Below, in pieces: positions 11,923-21,281 of a stretch of DNA of 64,000 bases. Made by a program: the position numbers and the translations under genes. The notes beneath the pieces were generated by a model. It had not been told where the DNA came from, searched no databases, and was given only the letters and a program-made list of their open reading frames with translations. How positions within the stretch are numbered: the stretch's first letter is position 1; each line of letters opens with the position of its first letter. The stretch comes from Lanius collurio (Eukaryota > Chordata > Aves > Passeriformes > Laniidae), in contig JACBWW010000004.1 in NCBI GenBank assembly GCA_020086605.1, forward strand, positions 33,658,194-33,722,193, written 5' to 3'.

Positions 11923-14320
11923 CTACATATTAACAACAGGGAACACAAACGAAAAAAAAAAAGAAAGGAAAAATGATCTTACATACCTTTGGCCAGTGGT
12001 CCTCATTGGCTAGCATGAAAAAGGAAATGATGTAGCACAGAGAGGAAGTTAATATAAAAGTTACAAGTGGAAGGACAGACGCAAAGATTTAAACATATTT
12101 TAGAAATCTTTAAGTAGAATTTTGCAAGGAAAGAACATTTAAAAGATGTATTTCAGAAGGAAATAGAAATAAGCTCTGTAGAGGGTCAAAGAATCATTCC
12201 TAAAAAAGCAGCATGGGGACAGGTGCTACTCCTAGAAATGAGGCTATTCAGTTTTTAGGGGAAACATGTTGGCATCAAAGCTCCACAGAAGCTACAATAA
12301 CTACTATTAAATCCTTTCTGCTGTTATCCCACACCTCCGTATCTTTCTAGTGCCAGCATAAATCTACACAAAGGTTAAGTCCTCTATCAGAGGCCAACAC
12401 TCACCATCCCCCTGCTTTTCTTCCCCATTTTTTAAACCCATTAATTCACAGATCAGCACTTTTTACCTTACCGGTACATTTTTAAAATTAGCCTACCTAA
12501 GAACAGGTCTTGTTGTCTGACCCATAACTGCTATCAGTTTTAACCTACCACTGGTCTCCTACTGTAACCCACTACAAATTCTTTGTTCTTTCTTAGACTT
12601 TCTCAGCCAAGTACATTTGATTATGCATAATTCCTAGATACTGCTTTAGATTAGCAGATGTGCAAAATGTCTTCACAACAATTCTTATAAAATTATGAAT
12701 GCAAAGCAAGACAGCAAAAAAGCCAGTATTCAACCATCATTTCTGCCTTCCTTCTCCAGGGTAATTTATGGATATGTAAACATAAAAGAGTTAGGATCTA
12801 GGAATAATTCCCTAGATTTTATGTTTACAGATTGTCAGTCTATACCTATTAACATGCTAAACCGTGCATTTAAGATCTGGATATGTTCCAGAACTAAGTA
12901 TGTCCTTGGAAATGGATTTCTGCTAGTGATGTCCATGGGTGAAATTTCTGACATGTTCAGCACCATCTATAATTAAACTAAAGCTCTCAAGGTCACATGC
13001 TTACAAAAGCTTTTCACTCAATATACTGCTGTATTAAATTACAAAAAATGTATACTTCCAAATCTTTTGTCAATTGAAAACATGTGCTACTAATTTGGTG
13101 CTGATGCAATGTAAAGGTTCACAACAGGGTGTGAGGAAAAAAACAGAAAGAATAATAGTCAGCTGCAAAAACAGGCTAAGAGAGTATCAAGTACAAATGC
13201 ATGCAATCAATTTCGTTGATACAGTAATTGTTCACAATACGGTCTAAAACAAAATTAAGAAATCATTACAAGCAGAAGGAACATTTACTTATCCACAGAG
13301 TAAATGCAAAAACTCTATTTAAAATCTACATCATATAATTTTTAAAAATACATTTAATGTTATTAGGGGATAGCAGTAGAGACATGTCTTTTATTTAAAA
13401 ACAGCATAGCTGCAGAGGACTGAAAACATGCATCAAGAAGAGAATATGACAAATTAGTATTTCATCTTGCAGCCAAAACCCCCAAAAATAATGGAACTGG
13501 TCAGCGCTAGGTGGGACTGGTTTATTTTTAATCTGACTGCTTACTTTTTTTAGACAGAAAACTTCAGAAGAGAGAAGGTATTATGAGTCTTTAAGGACTG
13601 CAGAAAATCATCAAAAATCAGGTAAAGATTGTCAGATAGGTGTGGTCGTTGTCATGTACAAAATAATGGCATCACATTCTCTCCCATGCTCTTCTGCTTC
13701 ACCATAACCTAAGTCTTAAAATTTTACCTGTTCTACAGAAGGATTTCTTCTGAATAATAGTGCATACCTATATGAAAGATCATCTCTTATTTTAGGACAA
13801 GTGGCTCTCTGGTTGCAGTTAAAGTGCTTAATATGAGCACAATAGATTTTCTCACTAAAGGTAAGTTCTTTTGAAGGACCCATCACTACTCCCAGTGGGG
13901 AGCATGGCTTTTGTGACACCAAGTTTCCTCTCCTATTCAGGGCACAGATGCTTTTTCCATAACCACTGTCTTCTTGACAGTAACAATACAATCTAGTCAT
14001 TAACAAGGGGGTCTTGACAGCAGCTTCATATCACTAAATGATGTTCAAACATCTTACATTTCTAGTGAATATCTAGCAAACTGGGTGGTTTTTGTTTGTT
14101 TTTTTTTGAGAATGAAACTGAAATGAAACATTGAGTTGCCTAATAGAACTTGCTATGCTAATCCCTAGAAGTCATGGTCTTTGCCTACCATGGAAATTTA
14201 CTGGACAAGTGAAGTACTATAGAGGCCTTCCTGTTTTGCTCTTCAAATCAACATGGGGACTACAAATGCAAAGTGGAGGAAGAGGTATTGGGCAGGGAGA
14301 TGGGTCTGGGTATACCTCAC
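11923..14320 (-). other. PHF21A: Intronic region of the microexon / AT-hook switch
   Basis: This runs from the GTGAGG donor of exon 14321-14381 to the acceptor of the AT-hook exon, with the microexon inside. The 64 nt between microexon donor and AT-hook acceptor contain a pyrimidine run (minus strand, about 11950-11975) that must serve the AT-hook acceptor. The 2.3 kb upstream of the microexon is AT-rich and holds one 96-codon open frame of unknown meaning (13716-14006, minus). Confidence 0.85.
11987..12009 (-). CDS. PHF21A: PHF21A 23-nt microexon (ANEDHWPK)
   Basis: This 23-nt cassette is bounded by ATGCTAG|CCAATG and CAAAG|GTATGT. Entered in phase 1 from exon 14321-14381, it reads (G)CC AAT GAG GAC CAC TGG CCA AAG, that is A-N-E-D-H-W-P-K, and leaves in phase 0. 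That is exactly the phase needed by the PHD exon (GDIHEDF). I recall the human neuronal insert as ANEEHWPK, so this is a one-residue conservative difference. A UGC lies right before the acceptor AG (genomic 12013-12015), with a polypyrimidine stretch upstream, the usual design of SRRM4-dependent neural microexons. Inclusion replaces the AT-hook and is known in mammals to abolish DNA binding while keeping the PHD finger. Neuron-specific use in this species is inferred, not shown. Confidence 0.9.
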
Positions 14321-14381
14321 CTCGTTTACGTGTCCCAGGATGCATTGTGCTGTTCAGGTACGTCACTGTACTCTTCTTGCG
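14321..14381 (-). CDS. PHF21A: PHF21A coding exon: first half of AT-hook, splice-switch donor
   Basis: This 61-nt exon encodes RKKSTVTYLNSTMHPGTRKR plus the first base (G) of the next codon. The acceptor is CCCTGCAG|CGCAAG and the donor CGAG|GTGAGG, leaving in phase 1. Its C-terminal TRKR is the basic arm of an AT-hook whose core (GRPPK) is completed only by splicing to exon 11759-11922. If microexon 11987-12009 is used instead, the text becomes TRKR-ANEDHWPK and the hook is lost. This exon is therefore the common donor of the isoform switch. Human PHF21A has Ala where this protein has the first Thr (KKSAVTY, by recollection). Confidence 0.94.
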
Positions 14382-14827
14382 CTGCAGGGAAGAATGGAAC
14401 AATTTCTGTTGGGGAACATTTCTGGCAATAACCGTATGAAGTAGGTGAGGAACAGCACAGTAAGTACTAAGGGACATTACTGGCTTTTGTGTTTTCTGAA
14501 GTGCACCTTCAGAAAGGTTAGCTTTTTTACACTGCTTCTGACATCTGAACTGCTTCAGGCTGATACACAAGCTGACCAACATACACTGCCATTTGACGTC
14601 AGCTTTAGAAAGGAGAAGGCAGAAAAAGACAAAAGTACTAGAAGAACACTCCAATATATTTACTATTTAAAAATTTGAGGGTCATGTCATTGCAATGGCT
14701 CTTTGAACTATAAATGATAGCTTGCCTTTCTAGTTGGAACTGAGAAAGCTTAGAAGGTAGAAAGATGTTAGAAAGACACTCAAGATCAGAATAAAAATAC
14801 CAGCATCCCCCAGCAAAAAATTAATAC
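14382..14827 (-). other. PHF21A: Short intron (446 bp)
   Basis: Intron between the NLS-like exon and the first AT-hook exon, GTATTA..CTGCAG. A frame reads open from within the intron into the downstream exon (to about 14654), which is not taken as coding because the acceptor and upstream phase agree. No other feature. Confidence 0.85.
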
Positions 14828-14907
14828 CTCAGGCTCGAAAACGGCTCCACTATACACTGGATTTGCTGTTGTTCTTCTTTTCCTCTCTTGTCGCTTACTT
14901 TGGATTT
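14828..14907 (-). CDS. PHF21A: PHF21A coding exon: basic nuclear-localisation-like segment
   Basis: This 80-nt exon holds two bases completing a Glu codon and then 26 residues, [17 protein letters not shown] to SGAVFEPE. The acceptor is TTACAAG|AAATCC and the donor GAG|GTATTA; it enters in phase 1 and leaves in phase 0. KRQERKRR is a strong basic cluster of the kind that acts as a nuclear localisation signal, which suits a chromatin protein. Only 446 bp of intron separate it from the next exon, which carries the first half of the AT-hook. Confidence 0.93.
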
Positions 14908-15729
14908 CTTGTAAAACAAAACATTCAGGTTAGAAAACAATGAATCTCAGGAAGAATAAAAAATCCTCAGAATTCACTTTGCATGTGAGAAGAGCTGTAA
15001 GGATTTCTACAGAACACCAATCATTCCCAGTATAAGCAACTGTGTTATACTTTAAACTTCTGAAGGTTTGAAAAATAACAGCTGATAAGAAATACAAATA
15101 CAGTGCTCAAGTAACTAATGAAATTATTGCCTTCTTCTCACCTAGTAGTCCATGACTAAGGCATTTAAAACTCATGCTAAGTATAACTGGCGTCTAAAAA
15201 AAAAGGCCTCTGGTAACCTTGCTGATACTTAAAAATACAGTATAGGAATATGCAAGCCATTGAAATGATAGGCTGTCTTTCAATATACAGATTAGAAGTT
15301 TAAATTATAAATAAAATTATAATCCATTAACTCATTCATTACAAATTACAGCCCCATGAAACCATGAAATAAATGAAAAAAAATCTAGACATAGGTTACA
15401 GTAAAATTATCCATGGTGTATCTTTGCAGATACAGGGGCTGTCCAGAAGGCACTGGTATTGCCCCAGATTCCTTTTCTACCATCAGAGCATACACTTTCT
15501 TCCCAACTTCTGCTCTCTGCTGCATAAATAACTGCTTTGTTTCAATGTCATAAGAGGAACAAAAAAGTATGCACAACAAACTAAGTTAGATCAAGAGTAC
15601 AGACATCCCAAAGGTACTACTGTGCAAGAAAATACTGCATTTAATACAATAAATTTTGGAACCCTATTTCCAATTCAGAAAGACTATGAAATCAGGAGCT
15701 CAAGAACCAACCTAAGGCATTTTTCCTAC
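14908..15729 (-). other. PHF21A: Intron (822 bp)
   Basis: Intron with GTAGGA donor and TACAAG acceptor. It contains an unexplained 64-codon open frame (15385-15579, minus) with a protein-like composition; otherwise AT-rich with nothing supported. Confidence 0.85.
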
Positions 15730-15781
15730 CTTCCAGGTGGTCATGAGTAACTAGTCCCAGAGACACCATGAAGGCAAGTTT
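15730..15781 (-). CDS. PHF21A: PHF21A coding exon: KLAFMVSLGLVTHDHLE helix
   Basis: This 52-nt exon encodes 17 residues plus one base. It reads KLAFMVSLGLVTHDHLE and ends in G, phase 1. The acceptor is CACACAG|AAACTT and the donor GAAG|GTAGGA. It joins the next exon to give ..[14 protein letters not shown]. The hydrophobic run followed by HDHLEEIQ looks like a short amphipathic helix and matches the human protein exactly as I recall it. It is far below usual ORF-length cut-offs and was found by homology and phase. Confidence 0.93.
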
Positions 15782-16857
15782 CTGTGTGGGGAGAGAAAAA
15801 AGATCATGAAAAGTACAATTGTTAGGGTGAGTTATGTCATTTAGGCCCTTTAAAGGCAATTGATCAATAACTAAGCATCAAAAATACTTTTAGTAATGCT
15901 TTGCATCTATGAATCACTTTTCATTCATGTATATCAAACTTCCTGAAAAAGGATAGGCAAGAGTCTCATTTTCTAGATGGGAACTTAGACTGTGATACTG
16001 GGAAATGCCCATTGCACATGATGACACAGTTGGCAGAGCTGGGAACAAGAGAGCAGTTTCTTTACTTCCATTTCAGCACTGAACTGACTATTAGAAAATA
16101 CCAACACAATTCAATTGCCAGAAAAACACTGCTAGTTTAAGATCATTCTCCATCTATTGTGAAGTACAAGGAGCCCACTCTAGCTTAGATTTGCTATTTG
16201 CTAAGGGCTATGGCTTTCTTAGAGGATTCTAATTTTAATGCAGAAAATGCAGAGATGTGTAAAAACCAGAATTTTGTTGTATAACTGACAACAGTTAGAG
16301 CTCACACAACAGTCAATTTGAATCCATGTACAGAAACAAATGTAGCAGAGCATTTAGCTGTAATCAGTTCCAAAGCTCTTCATGGCAGAAAGGCTTTAAG
16401 GAACGGCCATTCTGACCTCTCTTTCACCCCAAACTAAACTGGAGCAAAACACAAGCAGAATGTGAGTATATGTGACTCTTTCCATCCTGCTCACTTGAGT
16501 ACAAATATTTTATAAAGCAAAACAAACATTTCTTCAGCTTTGAGAATAACTCCAGAGTCTAAAACCAGAAAGGAATGGAAATCAACACTGTAATCTAAAT
16601 CCCTCTTTGAAAGAAGTACCATAGAGAAAAGATGATCTTCTAACTTACAAAAGACACAGAAGCCAAATGCATTCAGAACTGAAAAATGCAATGCACTATA
16701 TGTATTTAGATTTCTTATTCTGTACCTTACCAACTACCGCTGTCCAACAGGAACATATGGAATGTTAAAGGTAAGAAGTCTTGAGGGAACAAAATATTTT
16801 CTGAAGGACAGTGTCCTTCTTTTTTCTTAAAAGAAAGCTCTGGGTATGTTCTGATAC
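15782..16857 (-). other. PHF21A: Intron (1.08 kb) with MIR-like SINE relic
   Basis: Intron with GTATCA donor and CACACAG acceptor. It holds the ancient MIR-like fragment at about 15885-16080 and otherwise featureless AT-rich sequence. Confidence 0.85.
15885..16080 (+). mobile_element. MIR-like ancient SINE fragment
   Basis: The stretch aligns by eye with the second half of the MIR/CORE-SINE consensus: a cattttctagatgggaac part, then a cacagttggcagagctggga part in the right order and spacing. It is very diverged, consistent with an amniote-ancestral insertion. Limits are approximate. Confidence 0.5.
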
Positions 16858-16956
16858 CTGTGGATTTTCTTCTCGTTTTGGCTTCGGTGCAGCAGGTGGA
16901 GTAACTGTACGACTTTCTGTTTGCTTCTCTTCTGTTTCCACATGTGGTTTAATAGT
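16858..16956 (-). CDS. PHF21A: PHF21A coding exon: acidic/basic Thr-Pro segment
   Basis: This exon encodes 33 residues, from [18 protein letters not shown] to [10 protein letters not shown]. The acceptor is CTTTCAG|ACTATT and the donor CAG|GTATCA, phase 0 at both ends. The KPKRE cluster near its end is a short basic patch preceding the nuclear-localisation-like exon. The human counterpart differs at several positions (for example VKSHTETDEKQ), so this is one of the less conserved parts of the gene, in keeping with a flexible linker. It is too short to show as a long open frame and was found by following the splice phases. Confidence 0.93.
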
Positions 16957-18647
16957 CTGAAAGAAAGCAGTGTTTCTCTCATTCAGTGATAAGAATGACT
17001 TTTTTTACTTTGACTATTAAAGCAAAACAAATACTTTCGCAGATACAAGACAAAAAAAACGTTTAGAGCTGGCAGTGTACTAACAAAGACTTAATTGAGG
17101 AATCTGATGTGAGAACAATGTTAACATTCATTTAACAAAGAATGAAATAGCCTTGTCACCAATCCATTACCCCACACAGCCCACAAGATATAACAGTGAT
17201 TTTAAGAGTTAACTTTGTTACAGAAATCACCAAAACGTATGGGAATAATAGACACTTCAAGAAAACTCATCCCCCATCAAGACTTTCACCTAGAAACCAT
17301 TCTGCATGGCACATTTTGTACTTCTCACTCCTCAGTCTCTGTATTTCATAGAATTATGAATGGCTCAAAAGGTGTCTCTCTGAATCCCTCAATCTCAGAT
17401 ATGTCTGAAGCTTTTTTCTTTTCTCAAGTCATAAATCTTCTGCATGACATTCCTCAGCCTATGGCATGGATGTTGAGGATATAAACCGAGTGAGGTAAGA
17501 GAGACAGACTTTTCCTTTTATGATATGGAGAAACTATACAGAAAAATCCATGTATTATTGAACCACCACCATTCTTCTATGTTTTTCTGTTGCCAGTAAT
17601 TGTTCAAGAGCAAATGAATATTGCTGTCATCAAAAGGAACAGGCATCAGAAGTCGAGTATTGTAGAAGTACAACTTCAAATCACATTAAAAGGGCACACA
17701 TTGCTGAGTAACTTGTGGAACAGCCCTCAAGTATGCAAGAACCTACTCTTGAGACTTCACAAGCAGAACTGAGCACGAGCATATCTTTCATGCACATGAT
17801 TTTCATAGTCTCCATAAATATTTCAAAAGCAGAAGAAAGGTACATTAGTCTAGGAAAGAGTTATAAGTGACATAAATACTACTAATACCTATATAAATTA
17901 CATAAATATTATGTATTATAGTATGCAATACAGTATACAGCCTTACACTATTACTAATATACAATACACAGAAGAGTTAAAAGTGAATCAGATTATTGCT
18001 TTACTTGAATGGACTGGCAAGGACTCTCAGTTGCATTCCACAGTGACTTAGGTAAATTTATTTTACAGAAGTATTTTCTGGAGAGAGACTTTAAAACTAA
18101 ACATACAAAATTCTCTGCTTCTGAGGGTCTCTTTTCCACTCATTCAATCCAATTTTGACACAGGGAACTATCAGACTTCAGAAGCTGAGTGAGACAATTT
18201 TGCCTCCAATCACAAGATCGCAAGATCAAGGGATCACAGAAGAAATGGCTACATTTATCCTATTAAATAACCCTAACATTTTGTGCAATTTTTTCACACA
18301 ACTACCCTTTGAAAAACAAAAGGGCTTGATACGGACTTCAGCTTGTACTTGTTCTCCAAGATACTAGTCATACCCTGCAACATAGCCTGCTTATGAACTA
18401 CTGACGTTTAAACAGTAGAGGGAGCATAAAAACACTGAAGCAGGAGAAAAAGGTGCCAATGGCCCATACTAGAGGAAATGGTAACTTCTATCCCAAGAGC
18501 TGCATGTCGTTCCATAATTTGTACTGCCATTGGAACATGAATATCTCCAGCATCCACTGAAAACTTCTCCCTGGTTGTCATTCTCTCCAAACCTGCACAG
18601 TGAAGCAATAAACCCGGTATCTTGCAGTAGTAGACACTTATCTGTAC
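16957..18647 (-). other. PHF21A: Intron (1.7 kb)
   Basis: Intron with GTACAG donor and CTTTCAG acceptor. It includes an AT-rich patch near 17.87-17.95 kb. Small plus-strand open frames have no recognisable product. Nothing else seen. Confidence 0.85.
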
Positions 18648-18944
18648 CTGTTTTTCAATGTTTGGTTTGCTGATCTGTACAGTCTGAGGTCCAGCGAGCC
18701 TGGTACCTGGTGCTGCTATCACGATGCTGGTGAGCTGTGCCATAGGGAAAGTTTTGGCTATGGTTGCTGTCTGCCCGTTAACTACACGAACTGGATGTAT
18801 GGAGTTCTGAGAGTTGGGTAAAGAGGTGGGTGTGAACTTTGTTGTCAACATCACAGGCCTCTGAATAAGCTGAGGAGCTGCAAGCATTGGAGGAGGTGCA
18901 GGGGCAATAGGAATGTTATTTTGGGCAACTGGTTTAGGTCGAAC
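18648..18944 (-). CDS. PHF21A: PHF21A coding exon: long Pro/Ala/Thr-rich segment
   Basis: This is the largest coding exon here: 99 residues, from [19 protein letters not shown] to [12 protein letters not shown]. The acceptor is TTTGCAG|GTTCGA and the donor CAG|GTACAG, phase 0 at both ends. The sequence matches the low-complexity, proline- and threonine-rich central region of PHF21A, which is probably disordered and lies between the N-terminal helical part and the basic/AT-hook/PHD part. Reading past the donor gives about 80 further open intronic codons that I do not take as coding. The donor has a weaker +3 to +6 (ACAG), so alternative use is possible, but frame continuity with the next exon (TIKPHVE) supports this boundary. 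Confidence 0.95.
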
Positions 18945-21194
18945 CTGCAAAAATAAAAGAAGAAAAAGAAAAGAAAGATAAGTTTGTATATCAGCATTTC
19001 AGATCAACTTTTTACTAAGTCTTTCAATTCATTCTGTATAATCTAAGGGAGGCTGCTTGATTTTTTTTAGATAATTTAATTTTAGCATACTGTCCTAAGT
19101 ATGTTAAGAGAAAAAAGCACCACATTTTCAAGCCTACTTACATAAAACCCATCCATAACATTTGCATATATAGTCACTGTCCCTAGAATGGTATTTGGAT
19201 ACACAGACACTTATACTTGATGTTTATTGCCAAATGCCTTACTGTATCTAAATTAACATCTTGATTTTACAATCCAAAAAACCCATGCAGTATTTACAGG
19301 TACAGCGGAGGTGCTCATGTTAAAAGTGTTTCAGGGCTTTGTAATGAACCTCCAAGAAGTTATCAACAGTTGATTGTGCCCTGAAACAAGTAATTATTTT
19401 TTTCAGCAAATACCTGTTATCTTTGTCAACTCTCTATATTATTTAGATACCTCCACAACCAATCTTGATAAACCAAAAAAATGACAAGATTATATATTGA
19501 TCCCTTACTGAAAGTGATGAAGGTACAGGTAAATGCAGTAATTTTTGTTATTTCACAAGAGAGAAAAGAGCCACAAGAATCTTCCAAAACTCCATCACCA
19601 TTACCTCCTTATTTCTTGTCCCTATTGTTAAGTTTGTACTCGACAATGGACTTATCATTACAGAGTACAGAAGTAAAGCACATTACTTTAAAAATAAAGT
19701 TTTTCTTATTTGGTTCCTATTGTCCTATCCACCTTTAACACTCCATAAAGCATTTTACCATGAAAAACTAGGTCACATTCCAACAGATCTCATCATACTC
19801 AAATCTTAATCAGATACTAGCCTTTACTTTCCTTTCTCACTTTGCAAAAGATGTAGACTTTTATTCACAGCACTATGTATTTCATACAAATTAAGTAGTT
19901 CATCCAAGATTTTTTTTTTTGTTACATAAAGAAGAAAGCTCTGTCCTTCCCAAACCATGAAGAAAAAAGTAAACCACAAGTTTTACTATTCACCTGAAAA
20001 CTGAAGTCACTGTCTCTTGCAATACAGAAATACTTTCGGGAATAATCTAGAGACATCTCATTTTTCCTTTTTTTTGCTCATGAGCAGCAAGCAACAATTA
20101 GAGCAATTTAAGGCCTTGGGTGATGCTTTGATTTTGATGACACCTATTCCATGGGTTCATCTCATTTGATGCAAACAGGATCATACATAATCATCATACA
20201 CAAATTTCATAACCACAATCTCATACAGGCTGGAAGGCAGCTGAGGAGGTCTCTAACTTGACCTCCTGCTCAGAGCAGGGCCAACACTAAATGCAGACTG
20301 GAAGGCTAAAGGCTTTGTCCAGATAAGCCTTGTAAAACTTCAAGGATGGAGCTTTCACAACATGTCTGGGAAGCCTCTTCCACTCCTAATTGTCCTCAAA
20401 GAGAGAAGTGTTTCCTTATATGCAGTCTAAAACTTCCCTGTTCCAATTCATGAGCATTGCCTCTAATTTTCCTGCCAAGCACTAGTTTCTCCAGCTTCTT
20501 GTTTTTTTCCTTGCTGACATTGGAAGTAAAAATGCTGTTAGGGTCTCTTCAAAGCCTCTTCTCCAAACTGGAAAAGCCCAGATTCCTTGGCCTCTCCTCA
20601 CAGGTCATATATTCCTGCCCCACCTCCCCCAGCTATCTTAGTGGCCTTCCTTCCTGTGCTTCATTCAGATTTATCAACCAGGGTTTCCAAAACTGCAGGG
20701 TATTTATCAGACCCAGTTTTATGATTGCTGAGGAAAGGTGGATAATCTCTTCCCTGAATCTACTGGCTGTGATCCTGTTGATACAGGTCAATATGCTGGT
20801 AGGTTTCTTTGCTGCTAGGGCTCAACACCCATTTAGGTACTGTCGAACAAGACCTTTTAAGATGTGCAGTTCCTCAGCCACTCAGTCCCCAGTCTGTACC
20901 TGTGCAGGGGGTTAGTCCATTCCAGGCACAAGATTTTGCGTATTTTCCTGCTGAGGTTCAAGAAATTCCAGCTGGCCCCTTCCTTTACCTTGGCTAGGAC
21001 ACTCTGCATGTCAGCACTGCCCTGAAGAATATTGACTGCATCCTCAAAGTTGGTATCATCTGCAAACCTGTTGAGGATGGATTATCTTCTCCAGCACATC
21101 AGCAATAAACAGCAACACAATGTTCATCAAAAGTCTCTCCTATCTATGCTACACTTAAGTTCCTCCTTCTGTTGTTTGTTCTCTGTATACTCAC
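18945..21194 (-). other. PHF21A: Intron (2.25 kb) with large CR1
   Basis: Intron with GTGAGT donor and TTTGCAG acceptor. More than a third of it (about 20214-21085) is a CR1 copy inserted in the same orientation as the gene. The rest is AT-rich and plain. Confidence 0.85.
20214..21085 (-). mobile_element. CR1 LINE fragment, about 870 bp
   Basis: This is the complement of the CR1 reverse-transcriptase 3' part and 3' untranslated region. Diagnostic phrases along it are gacctcctgctcagagcagg, tttgtccagataagccttg, attgtcctcaaagagagaag, agcctcttctccaaactgg, cctctcctcacaggtcat, and at the far end tggtatcatctgcaaacctg. It is 5'-truncated (high-coordinate side) and decayed by indels. A 152-codon plus-strand open frame across it is an antisense artefact. 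It lies in sense orientation within the gene, ending about 110 bp from the 21195-21281 exon. Confidence 0.88.
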
Positions 21195-21281
21195 CTGTGG
21201 AAGAAAATTTGGACGAGGAGTAAGTCTGGGAGGAGGGATGAACTGCGGCACTTTTATGGGCTGAGGCGTAGCCTGAACCTG
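21195..21281 (-). CDS. PHF21A: PHF21A coding exon: Pro-rich linker, tandem NAGNAG acceptor
   Basis: This exon encodes 29 residues, starting [14 protein letters not shown] and ending RPNFLPQ, a proline-rich linker. The donor is CAG|GTGAGT, a strong consensus site. The acceptor reads ..TTACAG|CAG|GTTCAG, so two AG dinucleotides three bases apart can be used. The first gives QVQ, as in the human isoform I recall; the second removes one Gln (exon high end 21278). Phase is 0 at both ends. A large CR1 fragment begins about 110 bp downstream in the following intron. Confidence 0.93.

Noticed and set aside
11660..12013. 117-codon plus-strand open frame
   Set aside because: Antisense shadow of the PHF21A AT-hook exon and microexon.
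14217..14654. 145-codon minus frame as an extended exon
   Set aside because: Only 14321-14381 fits the PHF21A protein, with a proper acceptor and donor; the rest is intronic read-through.
20457..20915. 152-codon plus-strand open frame
   Set aside because: It lies wholly within the antisense strand of a CR1 copy and has no protein resemblance of its own.
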